Source: Alphaproteobacteria bacterium
Lineage (GTDB): Bacteria > Pseudomonadota > Alphaproteobacteria > Rhizobiales > Xanthobacteraceae
Assembly (NCBI GenBank): GCA_016869215.1
Contig: VGEP01000028.1
Coordinates: 1 to 59,467 of the forward strand
Reading direction: 5' to 3'
DNA length: 59,467 bases
Each line of letters starts with the position of its first letter. The stretch's first letter is position 1. Positions 26,714 to 36,485 of this stretch are shown one piece after another. The notes under the pieces were generated by a model. The model saw only the letters and a list, made by a program, of their open reading frames with translations. It was not told the DNA's origin and searched no databases. Both the position numbers and the translations under genes were made by a program.

Positions 26714-29413
26714 ATGAAAATCGTCGTTGTTGAGTCGCCCGCCAAGGCGAAGACGATCAACAAGTACCTGGGGCCTGGCTACGAGGTCCTGGCGTCGTTC
26801 GGTCACGTCCGGGACCTACCGCCCAAGGATGGCTCGGTCGACCCGGAACATGATTTCCGCATGATCTGGGAGGTCGACGACAAGGCCGCCAAGCGCCTGG
26901 GCGACATCGCACGCGCGGTCAAAGGGGCCGACAAGCTGATCCTCGCCACCGACCCGGACCGCGAGGGCGAAGCGATCTCCTGGCACGTGCTTGAAGTCCT
27001 GAAGGAGAAGAAGGCGCTCAAGGAGCAGCCGGTCGAGCGCGTGGTGTTCAACGCCATCACCAAGCAGTCGGTGGCGGACGCCATGAAGAACCCGCGCCAG
27101 ATCGACGGAGCGCTGGTCGACGCCTATCTCGCGCGCCGTGCTCTCGACTATCTCGTGGGCTTCACCCTCTCCCCGGTGCTCTGGCGCAAGCTTCCCGGCG
27201 CGCGCTCGGCGGGGCGCGTCCAGTCTGTGGCCCTGCGGCTCGTTTGCGACCGTGAACTGGAGATCGAGAAGTTCGTTGCACGCGAATACTGGTCGCTGGT
27301 CGCGACGCTTGCGACGCCCCGCGGCGAGGCCTTCGAGGCACGGCTCGTCGGCGCCGACGGCCGGAAAATCCAGCGGCTCGACATCGGCTCGGGCGCAGAG
27401 GCCGAAGACTTCAAGCGCGCGCTGGAACAGGCTGCATTCACGGTCGGCTCGGTCGAGGCGCGGCCCGCACGCCGCAATCCCTACCCGCCGTTCATGACCT
27501 CGACCTTGCAGCAGGAGGCGAGCCGCAAGTTCGGCTTCGCGCCCGCGCACACCATGCGGATCGCGCAACGGCTCTACGAGGGCATCGACATCGGCGGCGA
27601 CACCGTCGGCCTCATCACCTACATGCGAACCGACGGCGTCGATATCGCGCCCGAGGCGATCGCCGCCGCCCGCCGCGTGATCGAGACCGACTACGGCGCG
27701 AAATACGTGCCCTCGTCGCCGCGCCAGTACGTTTCGAAGTCAAAGAACGCCCAGGAGGCGCACGAGGCGATCCGCCCGACCGACCTCGCCTGCCGCCCGG
27801 CGGAAATCCGCAACCTGCTCGAATCCGACCAGGCCAAGCTCTACGAATTGATCTGGCTGCGCACCATCGCGAGCCAGATGGAGTCGGCCGAACTCGAGCG
27901 CACCACGGTCGACATCGCAGCCAAAGCAGGCGGCCGCACCATCGACCTGCGCGCCACCGGCACTGTGGTGAAGTTCGACGGCTTCCTGACGCTCTACACC
28001 GAAGACCAGGACGACAAGAGCGACGACGAGGACGCAAACCGCCTGCCGGAGATGGCGGCGGGCGACGCCCTGTCGAAGCGCGAGATTGCCGCCACCCAGC
28101 ACTTCACCGAGCCGCCGCCGCGCTACTCGGAAGCCTCTCTCGTGAAACGCATGGAGGAGCTCGGCATCGGCCGGCCCTCGACCTACGCCTCGATCCTTCA
28201 GGTGCTGAAGGACCGCGGCTATGTGCGGCTCGACAAGAAGCGGCTGGTGCCTGAGGACAAGGGCCGCGTGCTGACGGCGTTCCTGGAGAACTTCTTCCAG
28301 AAATACGTCGAATACGATTTCACCGCAGGCCTCGAAGAGCAGCTCGACAAGATTTCCAACAACGAACTGCCCTACAAGGACGTGCTGCGCGACTTCTGGC
28401 GCGACTTCACGGGCGCGGTCGGCGAGATCAAGGAACTGCGCGTCGCGCAGGTCATCGACGCGCTTGACGAGATGCTGGCGCCGCACCTGTTCCCGCCCAG
28501 CAAGGACGGCAGCGATCCGCGCAAGTGTCCCAACTGCGGCACCGGCAAGATCGGCCTCAAGCTCGGGCGCTTCGGCGGCTTCATCGGCTGCTCGAACTAT
28601 CCGGAGTGCAAATACACCCGGCAGCTTTCCGTCGGTCCCGACGGCAACGGCGGCGGCATGCGCAAGCTCGGCGAAGACCCCGAGACCGGTCTCGAAGTCA
28701 CCGTGCGCAGCGGCCGTTTCGGCAGCTATCTGCAGCTCGGCGAGGCGACCAAGGACGCAGCCGGCGAGACTGTGAAGCCCAAGCGCGCCAGCCTGCCCAA
28801 GGGCGTCGCACCCGACGAAATCGACCTTGACCGCGCGGTCAAGCTCCTGTCGCTGCCGCGCCTGATCGGCAAGCACCCCGACGACGGCGAGGACATCGTC
28901 GCCGGCATCGGCCGCTTCGGTCCTTACGTGAAGCACGGCAAGACCTACGCCAACATCGGCGGCGACGAGGACATCCTCACCATCGGCCTCAACCGCGCCG
29001 TGATGCTGATCGAGGAGAAGAAAGCCAATCCCGGCAAGGGCCGCCGCTTCGGCGCCGACCCAGGCAAGCAGATCGGCGAGCATCCGCAGAAGGGCGGCAT
29101 GATCGTCGCCAAGAACGGCCGCTACGGCCCCTACGTCAGCCACGACGGCGTCAACGCCAACCTGCCGAACGACAAGACGCCCGAGACCATCACGCTCGAC
29201 GAGGCGGTGGCGCTGCTCGACGCCCGCGCGGCGCGCGGCGGCGGATCGACGTCGCGGCGGAAGCGTCCGGCGCGTGGAAACACTGCGAAGGCCGCGCCAA
29301 GCGCAAAGCCCGCGGCCAAATCCGCAAAGCCCAAGAAAGCCGTTGCCAAGCGCGCGGCCGCCGCCAGCGGCAAGGGCAAGCTCGCCAAGAAGTCCAAAGT
29401 CGCCGCCGAATGA
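26714..29413 (+). CDS. topA: DNA topoisomerase I
   Basis: Type IA topoisomerase that relaxes negative supercoils, 899 residues. Toprim domain at the N-terminus (IVVVESPAKAKTINKYL; the acidic metal site DPDREGEAISWH), and active-site Tyr303 in GLITYMRTDG. RSAGRVQSVALRLV and the GRPSTYASILQVLKDRGYV gate region follow. One CxxC...CxxxxxC zinc ribbon at 605-625 (CPNCGTGKIGLKLGRFGGFI then CSNYPEC), then two or more topoisomerase C-terminal repeats of the GRFGPYVKHG type, and a lysine/alanine-rich tail. ATG at 26714 preceded by GGAAATCA. Start of the topA-rnr-nudix operon. Confidence 0.97.
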   Translation: MKIVVVESPAKAKTINKYLGPGYEVLASFGHVRDLPPKDGSVDPEHDFRMIWEVDDKAAKRLGDIARAVKGADKLILATDPDREGEAISWHVLEVLKEKKALKEQPVERVVFNAITKQSVADAMKNPRQIDGALVDAYLARRALDYLVGFTLSPVLWRKLPGARSAGRVQSVALRLVCDRELEIEKFVAREYWSLVATLATPRGEAFEARLVGADGRKIQRLDIGSGAEAEDFKRALEQAAFTVGSVEARPARRNPYPPFMTSTLQQEASRKFGFAPAHTMRIAQRLYEGIDIGGDTVGLITYMRTDGVDIAPEAIAAARRVIETDYGAKYVPSSPRQYVSKSKNAQEAHEAIRPTDLACRPAEIRNLLESDQAKLYELIWLRTIASQMESAELERTTVDIAAKAGGRTIDLRATGTVVKFDGFLTLYTEDQDDKSDDEDANRLPEMAAGDALSKREIAATQHFTEPPPRYSEASLVKRMEELGIGRPSTYASILQVLKDRGYVRLDKKRLVPEDKGRVLTAFLENFFQKYVEYDFTAGLEEQLDKISNNELPYKDVLRDFWRDFTGAVGEIKELRVAQVIDALDEMLAPHLFPPSKDGSDPRKCPNCGTGKIGLKLGRFGGFIGCSNYPECKYTRQLSVGPDGNGGGMRKLGEDPETGLEVTVRSGRFGSYLQLGEATKDAAGETVKPKRASLPKGVAPDEIDLDRAVKLLSLPRLIGKHPDDGEDIVAGIGRFGPYVKHGKTYANIGGDEDILTIGLNRAVMLIEEKKANPGKGRRFGADPGKQIGEHPQKGGMIVAKNGRYGPYVSHDGVNANLPNDKTPETITLDEAVALLDARAARGGGSTSRRKRPARGNTAKAAPSAKPAAKSAKPKKAVAKRAAAASGKGKLAKKSKVAAE

Positions 29414-29446
29414 TCGGCTGGCATTGCAGCCGGGCAATCCCTAAGT

Positions 29447-31804
29447 TTGCAGCGTCTGGCCGCGCGCCGCGCGGCCGTTGCATCCGTGCCAGGCGCATCA
29501 TTGGCTAAACATCCCCCGAGGTCAGCGCCCTTTCCGTCGAAGGAGGAGGTTCTCGCCTTCATCGGCGAACGGGCCGGCAAAGTCGGCACGCGCGAGATCG
29601 CGCGCGCGTTCAATCTCAAGAATGAGCGCCGCGCCGAGCTCAAGCGCATGCTGCGCGAACTCGCCGACGCCGGACGCATCGAGTCGCGCCGCAAGAAGCT
29701 CCACCATCCGGGCGCCCTGCCCTCGGTGGCGCTTGCCGACATTTCCGAACGCGACGCCGACGGAGAACTGATCGCGTTCCCGACCGAATGGGACGAGGAT
29801 GCGCACGGTCCGGTGCCGAAAATCCGCATCTTGACGCCGCGCAAGCCGCGTCCCGGCGAAGTCGCGGGCGTGGGCGACCGCGCACTGCTGCGCGTCGAGG
29901 AGACCGCCGACGAGGACGACGCGGTGCGCTACAGCGGCCGCGTCATCAAGGTCGTCGCCAAGGCCAAGGTCCGCGCACTCGGCATCTTCCGCACGCTGCC
30001 GTCCGGCGGCGGGCGGCTGGTGCCGATCGACAAGAAGCAGCTTGGCAAGGAACTGGCGATCCCGCGCGACGCCACCAAGGACGCCCAGGACGGCGACCTG
30101 ATCGCGGTCAGCGTCGAGCGCCATGGCCGTTTCGGGCTTCCGACCGCGCGGGTCCAGGAGCGGCTCGGCTCGCTCAAGAGCGAGCGCGCGGTGAGCCTGA
30201 TCGCGATCCACGCCCACGACATCCCGCATGTGTTTCCGGTCGCGGCCGAGGCGGAAGCGCATGCGGCCAAGCCCGCGACCGTGGCCGGGCGCGAGGACTG
30301 GCGGACGCTGCCGCTTGTCACCATCGATCCGGTCGACGCCAAGGACCACGACGACGCAGTGCACGCCGCGCCCGATCCCGATCCGGCCAATCCCGGCGGC
30401 CACATTGTCACGGTCGCGATTGCGGACGTCGCGCACTATGTCCGGCCAGGTTCGGCGCTCGACCGCGAAGCTCTGCACCGCGGCAACTCGGTCTATTTCC
30501 CCGACCGCGTGGTGCCGATGCTGCCCGAGCGCATATCGAACGATTTGTGCTCGCTGCGTCCGAACGAAGATCGCGCGGCGCTCGCGGTCCGCATGATCGT
30601 CGGCCGCGACGGCCGCAAGCGCTCGCACACCTTCCACCGCGTGCTGATGCGTTCGGCCGCGAAGCTGAACTACCAGCAGGCGCAGGCCGCCATCGGCGGC
30701 CGTACCGACGAGGACACACAGCCGCTGCTCGATCTCGCGCTCAAGCCGCTGTACGAGGCCTATGAGGCGCTCAAGCGCGCGCGCGACGCCCGCGGCCCGC
30801 TCGATCTCGACCTGCCCGAGCGCAAAATCCTGCTCAAGCACGACGGCACCGTGGACCGAGTTATCGTGCCGGAGCGGCTGGAGTCGCACCGGCTGATCGA
30901 GGAGTTCATGATCCTCGCCAACGTCGCCGCCGCCGAGACGCTGGAGAAGGCGCGCACGCCGCTCGTGTACCGCGTGCACGACGAGCCGTCGCTGGAGAAG
31001 GTCGAGGCTCTGCGGAAATTTCTTGAAACGCTGCACATCTCGCTGCCCAAGGGCGGCGCGATGCGCGCCGAACAGTTCAACCGCATCCTCGACCGCGTGA
31101 AGGGCCAGGACGTCGAAACCCTGGTCAACGAGGTGGTGCTGCGCAGCCAATCGCAGGCCGAATACGCGGCCGAGAACTACGGCCACTTCGGCCTCAACCT
31201 GCGCCGCTACGCCCATTTCACTTCGCCGATCCGCCGCTACGCCGATCTGGTCGTGCACCGCGGCCTGATCCGCACCCAGGCCTTTGGCCACGACGGCCTG
31301 CCGGAAGGCCACGACGTGCGCGCGCTCGGCGAGATCGCCGCGCAGATTTCCGCGTCCGAGCGCCGCGCCATGAAGGCCGAGCGCGAAACGATCGACCGCC
31401 TGATCGCGCACCACTTGGCCGACCGGATCGGCGCGACGTTCGAAGGCCGCATCTCGGGCGTGACGCGCGCCGGCCTGTTCGTGAAGCTCGATCACACCGG
31501 CGCCGACGGATTCGTGCCGGCCCGCACCATCGGCCGCGACTATTACCGCTACGAGGAGGCCATGCACGCCATGGTCGGCAGCCGCAGCGGCGAGACCCAC
31601 CGGCTCGGCGACCGGGTCACGGTGCGGCTGGTCGAGGCCGCGCCGGTCGCGGGCGCGCTGCGGTTCGAACTCCTGTCCGAGGGCCGCATGGCCGGCCCCG
31701 GAACGGCCCGGGGAGAACGCCCCGGTCAACGCCCGCGCGCGGGGCGAAGCCATGCGCAAGCGCGGGAGCGCGGCCCGCGCCGCCGTGATAAGCGTCGGCC
31801 ATGA
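29447..31804 (+). CDS. rnr: Ribonuclease R
   Basis: 3'-5' exoribonuclease acting on structured RNA; 785 residues from TTG 29447. The winged-helix N-domain (SKEEVLAFIGERAGKVGTRE) is followed by cold-shock-like RNA-binding domains, then the RNB catalytic core with DPVDAKDHDDAV holding the magnesium-binding aspartates, NSVYFPDRVVPMLPERISN, and HFTSPIRRYADLVVHR. A C-terminal S1 domain (FEGRISGVTRAGLFVKLD) and an arginine-rich tail complete it. Start is uncertain: GTG 29486 or TTG 29501 are also possible and none has a clear ribosome site. Only 33 bases from topA; its stop overlaps the next ATG. Confidence 0.95.
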   Translation: MQRLAARRAAVASVPGASLAKHPPRSAPFPSKEEVLAFIGERAGKVGTREIARAFNLKNERRAELKRMLRELADAGRIESRRKKLHHPGALPSVALADISERDADGELIAFPTEWDEDAHGPVPKIRILTPRKPRPGEVAGVGDRALLRVEETADEDDAVRYSGRVIKVVAKAKVRALGIFRTLPSGGGRLVPIDKKQLGKELAIPRDATKDAQDGDLIAVSVERHGRFGLPTARVQERLGSLKSERAVSLIAIHAHDIPHVFPVAAEAEAHAAKPATVAGREDWRTLPLVTIDPVDAKDHDDAVHAAPDPDPANPGGHIVTVAIADVAHYVRPGSALDREALHRGNSVYFPDRVVPMLPERISNDLCSLRPNEDRAALAVRMIVGRDGRKRSHTFHRVLMRSAAKLNYQQAQAAIGGRTDEDTQPLLDLALKPLYEAYEALKRARDARGPLDLDLPERKILLKHDGTVDRVIVPERLESHRLIEEFMILANVAAAETLEKARTPLVYRVHDEPSLEKVEALRKFLETLHISLPKGGAMRAEQFNRILDRVKGQDVETLVNEVVLRSQSQAEYAAENYGHFGLNLRRYAHFTSPIRRYADLVVHRGLIRTQAFGHDGLPEGHDVRALGEIAAQISASERRAMKAERETIDRLIAHHLADRIGATFEGRISGVTRAGLFVKLDHTGADGFVPARTIGRDYYRYEEAMHAMVGSRSGETHRLGDRVTVRLVEAAPVAGALRFELLSEGRMAGPGTARGERPGQRPRAGRSHAQARERGPRRRDKRRP

Positions 31805-32529
31805 CCGAGCTGATGCAGAAGTTTTCCACGGATGCCAATCCGACGCATCCGAACCTGCCGCCGAAGGACGCCTCGACTCTGATTCTGATCGACCGCAGTT
31901 CGGGCAAGCCCAAGATTCTGCTCGGCCGGCGGCACAAGGGCCACGCCTTTGTGCCGGACCGGTTCGTGTTTCCCGGCGGGCGGGTCGATCCCGGCGACCG
32001 GCAGATGAGCGTGTCGCGGCCGCTCGATCCGCGCACCCAGGACAAGCTGATGCGCCACACCAAACGCCCGAGCGCCGCCAAGGCGCAGGCGCTGGCGCTG
32101 GCGGCAATCCGCGAGACGTTCGAGGAAACCGGCCTCCTGCTCGGCGAGAAGCGCGCCGAGCCGCCGGCAGCACCCGCAGGCCCCTGGGCCGCATTCGCCG
32201 AAGCGAATGTGCATCCGGCGCTGGCCGACATCCATTTCATTGCCCGCGCTATCACGCCGCCGCGGCGGCCGCGGCGCTACGACACCCGTTTCTTTGCCGT
32301 GGATGCGAGCGCCATCGCCCACCGGATCGAGGGCAAGGTCGGGCCCGAGGCGGAGCTGGTGGAATTGGTCTGGCTGCCGCTCGACGAGACCAAGTCGCTG
32401 GACCTGATGATCATCACCCAGCTTGCGCTGCAGGACCTGCAGGCAAGGATCGAGGCCGGCCTCGACCCCGGCCTGCCGGTGCCTTTCTACCGGGTGCTGC
32501 ACGGCAAACGGGTCCGGGAATGGCTTTAG
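31801..32529 (+). CDS. NUDIX hydrolase
   Basis: 242-residue hydrolase of nucleoside-diphosphate-linked compounds. The Nudix helix region reads ALAAIRETFEETGLLLG (REx2EExG core intact). FVFPGGRVDPGD provides the upstream conserved glycines. The C-terminal half (EAELVELVWLPLDETKSLDL) fits the common ADP-ribose/NAD-pyrophosphatase style but the substrate is not determined. ATG overlaps rnr's TGA (31801-31804), so it is translated with rnr; this rnr-nudix-rpmG order is common in Bradyrhizobium-like genomes. Confidence 0.9.
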   Translation: MTELMQKFSTDANPTHPNLPPKDASTLILIDRSSGKPKILLGRRHKGHAFVPDRFVFPGGRVDPGDRQMSVSRPLDPRTQDKLMRHTKRPSAAKAQALALAAIRETFEETGLLLGEKRAEPPAAPAGPWAAFAEANVHPALADIHFIARAITPPRRPRRYDTRFFAVDASAIAHRIEGKVGPEAELVELVWLPLDETKSLDLMIITQLALQDLQARIEAGLDPGLPVPFYRVLHGKRVREWL

Positions 32530-32612
32530 CTCCCGGGTGTGACGCGTTTTCTTGACTTTCCGGCCCCGGTCCTTAGTTTGCCCGCAACGCCGCTAACCCT
32601 TTTGAGGATGCC

Positions 32613-32780
32613 ATGGCCAAGGCCGTCACCACCAAGATCAAGCTCATCTCCAGCGCCGACACCGGGTTCTATTACGTCACCAAGAAGAACTCGCGCACGA
32701 TGACCGAGAAGCTGAAGATGAAGAAGTACGACCCGATCGCGAAGAAGCACGTCGAGTTCGTCGAATCCAAGATCAAGTAA
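32613..32780 (+). CDS. rpmG: 50S ribosomal protein L33
   Basis: 55 residues from [19 protein letters not shown], with TTGAGGATGCC before the ATG. The family signature [20 protein letters not shown] is complete, then [16 protein letters not shown]. It has no zinc-binding cysteines, so it is the C-minus (zinc-independent) form usual in proteobacteria. It ends the topA-rnr-nudix-rpmG run and is followed 26 bases later by a strong terminator. Confidence 0.97.
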   Translation: MAKAVTTKIKLISSADTGFYYVTKKNSRTMTEKLKMKKYDPIAKKHVEFVESKIK

Positions 32781-32806
32781 GCCGCGCGACATCCACGCAA
32801 AGCTGA

Positions 32807-32831
32807 AAAGGGCGCCGCTGCGGCGCCCTTT
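32807..32831 (+). terminator. Rho-independent terminator of rpmG
   Basis: AAAGGGCGCCG CTG CGGCGCCCTTT, an 11-bp perfect stem with a three-base loop, followed by GTCGTTT. It starts 27 bases after the rpmG stop. Confidence 0.85.
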
Positions 32832-32907
32832 GTCGTTTCGGGAGTCTCCGCGCAGCCGGCTCGATCGCCGACGCGGCAGGCTCAGCGGCAATGTCGAGAA
32901 AAAAGGT

Positions 32908-32962
32908 GGCCGGCCGGGAGCGATGTCATGAGGAGGCCACTCGCATCGCTCCCAGGCCGGCC
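32908..32962. repeat. 18-bp near-perfect inverted repeat in the rpmG-pleD gap
   Basis: GGCCGGCCGGGAGCGATG (32908-32925) is complementary to 32944-32962 with a single extra base, leaving an 18-base loop that contains GAGGAGG. It lies between the convergent rpmG and pleD genes, beyond the rpmG terminator. Possibly a pleD terminator on the minus strand, although no T-run follows. The rest of 32,840-33,228 shows nothing I can support; an 83-codon frame starting inside the loop looks non-coding. Confidence 0.45.
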
Positions 32963-33228
32963 GAACCCCACGGACTCAAGAGATGCGGCGGACCTGAGCG
33001 AACCGCAGGGTTATCGTTTTAGGAGAGCAACCGCGCAGCGATCCGAACGATCGAACCGAGCCTTCCAGATACCGGCCGCCTCCCAAGTGCGGTCACGCTA
33101 TCGGATCGACCGACGAAAGCAATTTGATAACGCCCGTTTACTCTGTCGTTCGCGCGTCAACGTAAAGCGTTATGGTTGACGCGCGCAGGCGCGTCCGGAT
33201 TCGGCGCAAAATGGCGTGGAATCTGGAT

Positions 33229-34599
33229 TTACGCGGCGTCGGCGACGACGCGGTTGCGGCCGTCGCGCTTGGCGCGATAGAGCGCCTGGTCGGCGCGCTT
33301 GAGGATGGTTCCGGCGTTGTCGTCGGCATCGAGCGTCGCAAGACCGATCGAGATCGTCACCTCGATCGCGCGCGTACCGTTGCCGATCGCGAACGACTCG
33401 GAGGCGATGCGCCGCCGCAACCGCTCGGCGACGATGGCCGCGACGCCCATGTCGGTTTCCGGCATGACGATCACGAACTCCTCGCCGCCGTAGCGGCAGG
33501 CCAGGTCGATGCCGCGGATCGACTTGCGCACGCGCGTCGCGAATTCGCGCAGCACGTCGTCGCCGGCGTCGTGCCCATGGGTGTCGTTGATCGACTTGAA
33601 GAAATCGATATCGAGCACCAGCACGGTCAGCGGCTTGCCGCGGGACACCGCCTGCTCCACCAGCGACGACAAGTGGGTTTCCATGTAGCGGCGATTGTAC
33701 AGTCCGGTCAGCGCGTCGGTGATCGCCATCTCGATCGACTGCTGGACGTTGTCGCGCAGCCGTTCGGTGTAACGCTTCTTGCGGATCTGGGTGCGCACCC
33801 GCGCCGACAGCTCGTTGCGGTCGATCGGGCGCATCAGGTAATCGTTCACGCCGATTTCGAGGCCGCGGATCAGGCGAGCATTGTCCTCGCCGTCGCAGAC
33901 CGCAAGGACCGGGACGTTGCGCGTGCGTTCGAGCGACCGGATCTGGCTGCACAGGCGCAGTGCATCGTGGTTCTGCAGCGCCAGCGACACGACGATCAGG
34001 TCGTAGTTGCCTTCGGCGGCATGGAACAGCGCGTCGGACGGATTGAGCTCCACGTCCGCCGTATGCTCGGCGGCAAGCATCGCAGCGAGCCGCTCGGCCG
34101 ACGACGCGCGGTCGTCGACGATCAGGATACGGCCCCCTCGGCCGGCATCGGCGATGGTGTCGTTCTCGGCGCTGCCAAGCCCGATTTCGCGCGAAGTCAG
34201 CGCGCGCATGCGAAGCTCGTCGGTCATCATCTTGAGCCGCGCCAGCGAGCGCACGCGAGCGATCAGCGCCACGTCGGACACCGGTTTGGTGAGGAAATCG
34301 TCGGCGCCGGCGTCGAGCCCGCGCACCCGGTCGGACGGATGGTCGAGCGCTGTGACCATGACCACCGGGATGTGGTGCGTGGCCGGATTGGATTTGATGC
34401 GGCGGCAGACCTCGAAGCCGTCCATGTCCGGCATCATCACGTCGAGCAGGACGATGTCGCATTCCGCCTTGTCGCAGATCGCGAGCGCTTCGGCCCCGTT
34501 CATCGCGGTCAGAACGTCGAAGTACTCGGCCGAAAGCCGCGCTTCGAGCAGCTTCACATTGGCCGGTACGTCGTCGACGACGAGAACGCGAGCGGTCAC
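33229..34599 (-). CDS. pleD: PleD-type response regulator/diguanylate cyclase
   Basis: 456 residues: a receiver domain with phospho-acceptor Asp53 (VLLDVMMPDMDGFEVCRR) and TKPV lysine; a second receiver-like domain (about 155-275, RILIVDDRASSAERL) in which the Asp position is DLIVVSLALQ, so it cannot be phosphorylated and serves as a dimer adaptor; and a C-terminal GGDEF domain. The active site is GGEEF, and RGID five residues upstream forms the inhibitory c-di-GMP site. It makes c-di-GMP to drive the swarmer-to-stalked style cell-cycle transition. It starts 13 bases after divK ends, so divK-pleD are one operon. Confidence 0.95.
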   Translation of the reverse strand: MTARVLVVDDVPANVKLLEARLSAEYFDVLTAMNGAEALAICDKAECDIVLLDVMMPDMDGFEVCRRIKSNPATHHIPVVMVTALDHPSDRVRGLDAGADDFLTKPVSDVALIARVRSLARLKMMTDELRMRALTSREIGLGSAENDTIADAGRGGRILIVDDRASSAERLAAMLAAEHTADVELNPSDALFHAAEGNYDLIVVSLALQNHDALRLCSQIRSLERTRNVPVLAVCDGEDNARLIRGLEIGVNDYLMRPIDRNELSARVRTQIRKKRYTERLRDNVQQSIEMAITDALTGLYNRRYMETHLSSLVEQAVSRGKPLTVLVLDIDFFKSINDTHGHDAGDDVLREFATRVRKSIRGIDLACRYGGEEFVIVMPETDMGVAAIVAERLRRRIASESFAIGNGTRAIEVTISIGLATLDADDNAGTILKRADQALYRAKRDGRNRVVADAA

Positions 34600-34612
34600 G
34601 AAACGCTACTCC

Positions 34613-34984
34613 TCAGGCGGTCCCCAGGAAGTGCCGGATGGTTTCGATGAACTTGCCGACCGAAATCGGCTTCGACAGATAGGCCTCGCAGCCGCCCTCG
34701 CGGATGCGCTCCTCGTCGCCCTTCATGGCGAAGGCCGTGACGGCGACGACGGGAATGGTCCGGAGCTGCGGGTCGTCCTTCAGCCACTTGGTCACTTCCA
34801 GGCCGGACACCTCCGGCAACTGGATGTCCATCAGCACGAGATCGGGGCGATGTTTACGGGCGAGATCGAGCGCTTCGATGCCGTTGCGGGTTCCGACGGT
34901 CTGGTAGCCGTGCGCCTCCAACAGATCGTGGAAGAGCTTCATGTTGAGCTCGTTGTCCTCCACGATCAGGACCGTCTTGGCCAT
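34613..34984 (-). CDS. divK: Single-domain response regulator DivK
   Basis: 123-residue receiver-only protein. Start at [18 protein letters not shown] (34984), with a GGGGA site; the longer frame to 35074 is not needed. Acidic pocket VEDNE, phospho-acceptor Asp53 in [13 protein letters not shown], and the LSKPISV lysine loop. In Caulobacter DivK is phosphorylated by DivJ, dephosphorylated by PleC, and signals through DivL-CckA-CtrA. Adjacent pleD fits the conserved divK-pleD pair. Confidence 0.95.
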   Translation of the reverse strand: MAKTVLIVEDNELNMKLFHDLLEAHGYQTVGTRNGIEALDLARKHRPDLVLMDIQLPEVSGLEVTKWLKDDPQLRTIPVVAVTAFAMKGDEERIREGGCEAYLSKPISVGKFIETIRHFLGTA

Positions 34985-35261
34985 CGGCTCGTCCCCGCCA
35001 TTCCCCGCCGCACCAACAGCCGAGCGCGCCCGAACCGGACGCCGCAGCGCCGGACCGGTCGCGTCCCGGCACAATGCTTAACAGGCTAGTGACGAATTCT
35101 TACGGAATGGCAAACGGCGGCAACCAATTGCACGGCACAGCATCGAAATTGCGGCGCCGTGCATCCAAATCCAACGACGTTCATGCGATTTTTCGCGCAC
35201 AAGACTTTCGGCACCCGCCGCCCTGCTCCGCTGCATCTGCCTCAAGTGTTAACGGGCGCGC

Positions 35262-35969
35262 CTATCTGAACGGCGTGAAGCGCTGGTTGAGGCCGACCTT
35301 GACGACATGCGTGTCGATCTTCAGCGCGGCAGCCGTGGCGGCAATTCCGCCGGTGGTGGCCGGCGTCACTGTGCTGCTGCCGAAGTCCATGTAGTTGTAT
35401 TCGATCTTGCCAGACACGGTTTCGGTCAGCGCATGTTCGATGCCGAAGCCGATCAACCATCCGGTCCGGGTGCCGGAGTCGGTCGCCGTGCCGCCCGCGG
35501 CCGACCGGTAGTCGCGCTTGTATTCGGTCCAGGCCACGCCACCCTTGAGGAAGTAGAGCGTGCGGCCGCTTGCGACGCCGAAACGTCCGGCGAGGGTCGC
35601 AAACCAATCGTGCTTCGCGCTGCCCGTAACCGACGTGCCGCCGATCGTGCCGCTGCCGCCGCCGCTCATTCCGGCCGCCGACAGTTCGGTCTCCGCGCCG
35701 AACACCAGATTGTCGACTTGGTAGTTCAGGCCCGCCTGCAACCCGCCGATCACTCCGCTCGGACTTGCGGACGCGTCGCCTGCCAAGTGGCTCCAGCCGC
35801 CACCGAGATGCACGCCGAGATAAAAGCTCGGATAATTGGTCTTGCGCTCGATCTCCGGCATCGGCGGCGGCGCTTTGTGCACCGCGCGCTTTCGCGGCGC
35901 CGCGTCTGCCGCACCGGCGAAACTCGCACCAACGCTTGCGCACAACGCCAGCATCGCGAGACGGCGCAT
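35262..35969 (-). CDS. Outer-membrane beta-barrel protein (Omp25/Omp31 type)
   Basis: 235 residues. Signal peptide MRRLAMLALCASVGASFAGA(A)DA, then a proline-rich linker and an eight-stranded barrel: SFYLGVHLGGGWSH, LQAGLNYQVDNLVFGAETEL, LAGRFGVASGRTLYFLKGGV, GWLIGFGIEHALTETVSGKI, and a C-terminal strand ending VVKVGLNQRFTPFR with the terminal aromatic-x-aromatic-like end. Known relatives in Brucella and Rhizobium are abundant surface proteins. GGGAGG precedes the ATG. Stand-alone; the 280 bases to divK on the same strand show nothing to support beyond their own promoter region. Confidence 0.88.
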   Translation of the reverse strand: MRRLAMLALCASVGASFAGAADAAPRKRAVHKAPPPMPEIERKTNYPSFYLGVHLGGGWSHLAGDASASPSGVIGGLQAGLNYQVDNLVFGAETELSAAGMSGGGSGTIGGTSVTGSAKHDWFATLAGRFGVASGRTLYFLKGGVAWTEYKRDYRSAAGGTATDSGTRTGWLIGFGIEHALTETVSGKIEYNYMDFGSSTVTPATTGGIAATAAALKIDTHVVKVGLNQRFTPFR

Positions 35970-36170
35970 AACGATCCTCCCATCCGTGCCGTCCTCCGCG
36001 ATAGAATTCAACGCCTTGATTCGCAGCGTGATTTCCAATGTTGTCCACAGCAATCCGAAGCGCTTTCCCCAGCTTGTCCCCGCTCCCTTCGACACTTTGT
36101 CCCCAGCTTCCCCACAGGTTGCTAAGCTCGCGCTCCGCGCGATCCCGCATGGGCTCTGAGGAATCGAACG

Positions 36171-36485
36171 ATGACACAACGGCCGGCCCGCACCAATCCG
36201 GCCGCCGCACGCCGCGACGCCGCGCAATCGCTTGCCATCGCCGCGCTGTCGTTTCTCGCCGGCGAGCCAGAACGGCTTGCGCGCTTCTTCGACTCCGCCG
36301 GCATCGACCCCGGCGCGATCCGGGACGCCGCACGCGACGCGGGCTTCCTTCTTGGCGTGCTCGATCATGTGTCGAGCGACGAGGAACTGCTGATCGCTTT
36401 CGCCGGACATGCCGCCATCGATCCGGCCGAGGTCGAGCGCGCCCGCGCCGCACTCGGCGGCGCGTGGGAGCGGGACATTCCCTGA
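36171..36485 (+). CDS. DUF3572 family protein
   Basis: 104-residue helical protein of unknown function, widespread in alphaproteobacteria. Central blocks: [50 protein letters not shown] (seen here in pieces) and [27 protein letters not shown]. Its stop overlaps the start of dinB by one base (TGATG), so the two are coupled; the pairing with dinB and the preceding pleD-divK group recurs in this order of bacteria. A role linked to the error-prone polymerase is possible but unproven. Confidence 0.85.
   Translation: MTQRPARTNPAAARRDAAQSLAIAALSFLAGEPERLARFFDSAGIDPGAIRDAARDAGFLLGVLDHVSSDEELLIAFAGHAAIDPAEVERARAALGGAWERDIP

Noticed and set aside
32928-33179. 83-codon frame starting inside the inverted-repeat loop
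   Set aside because: Arg/Ser-rich, no recognisable motif, and its start lies in the hairpin; likely chance.
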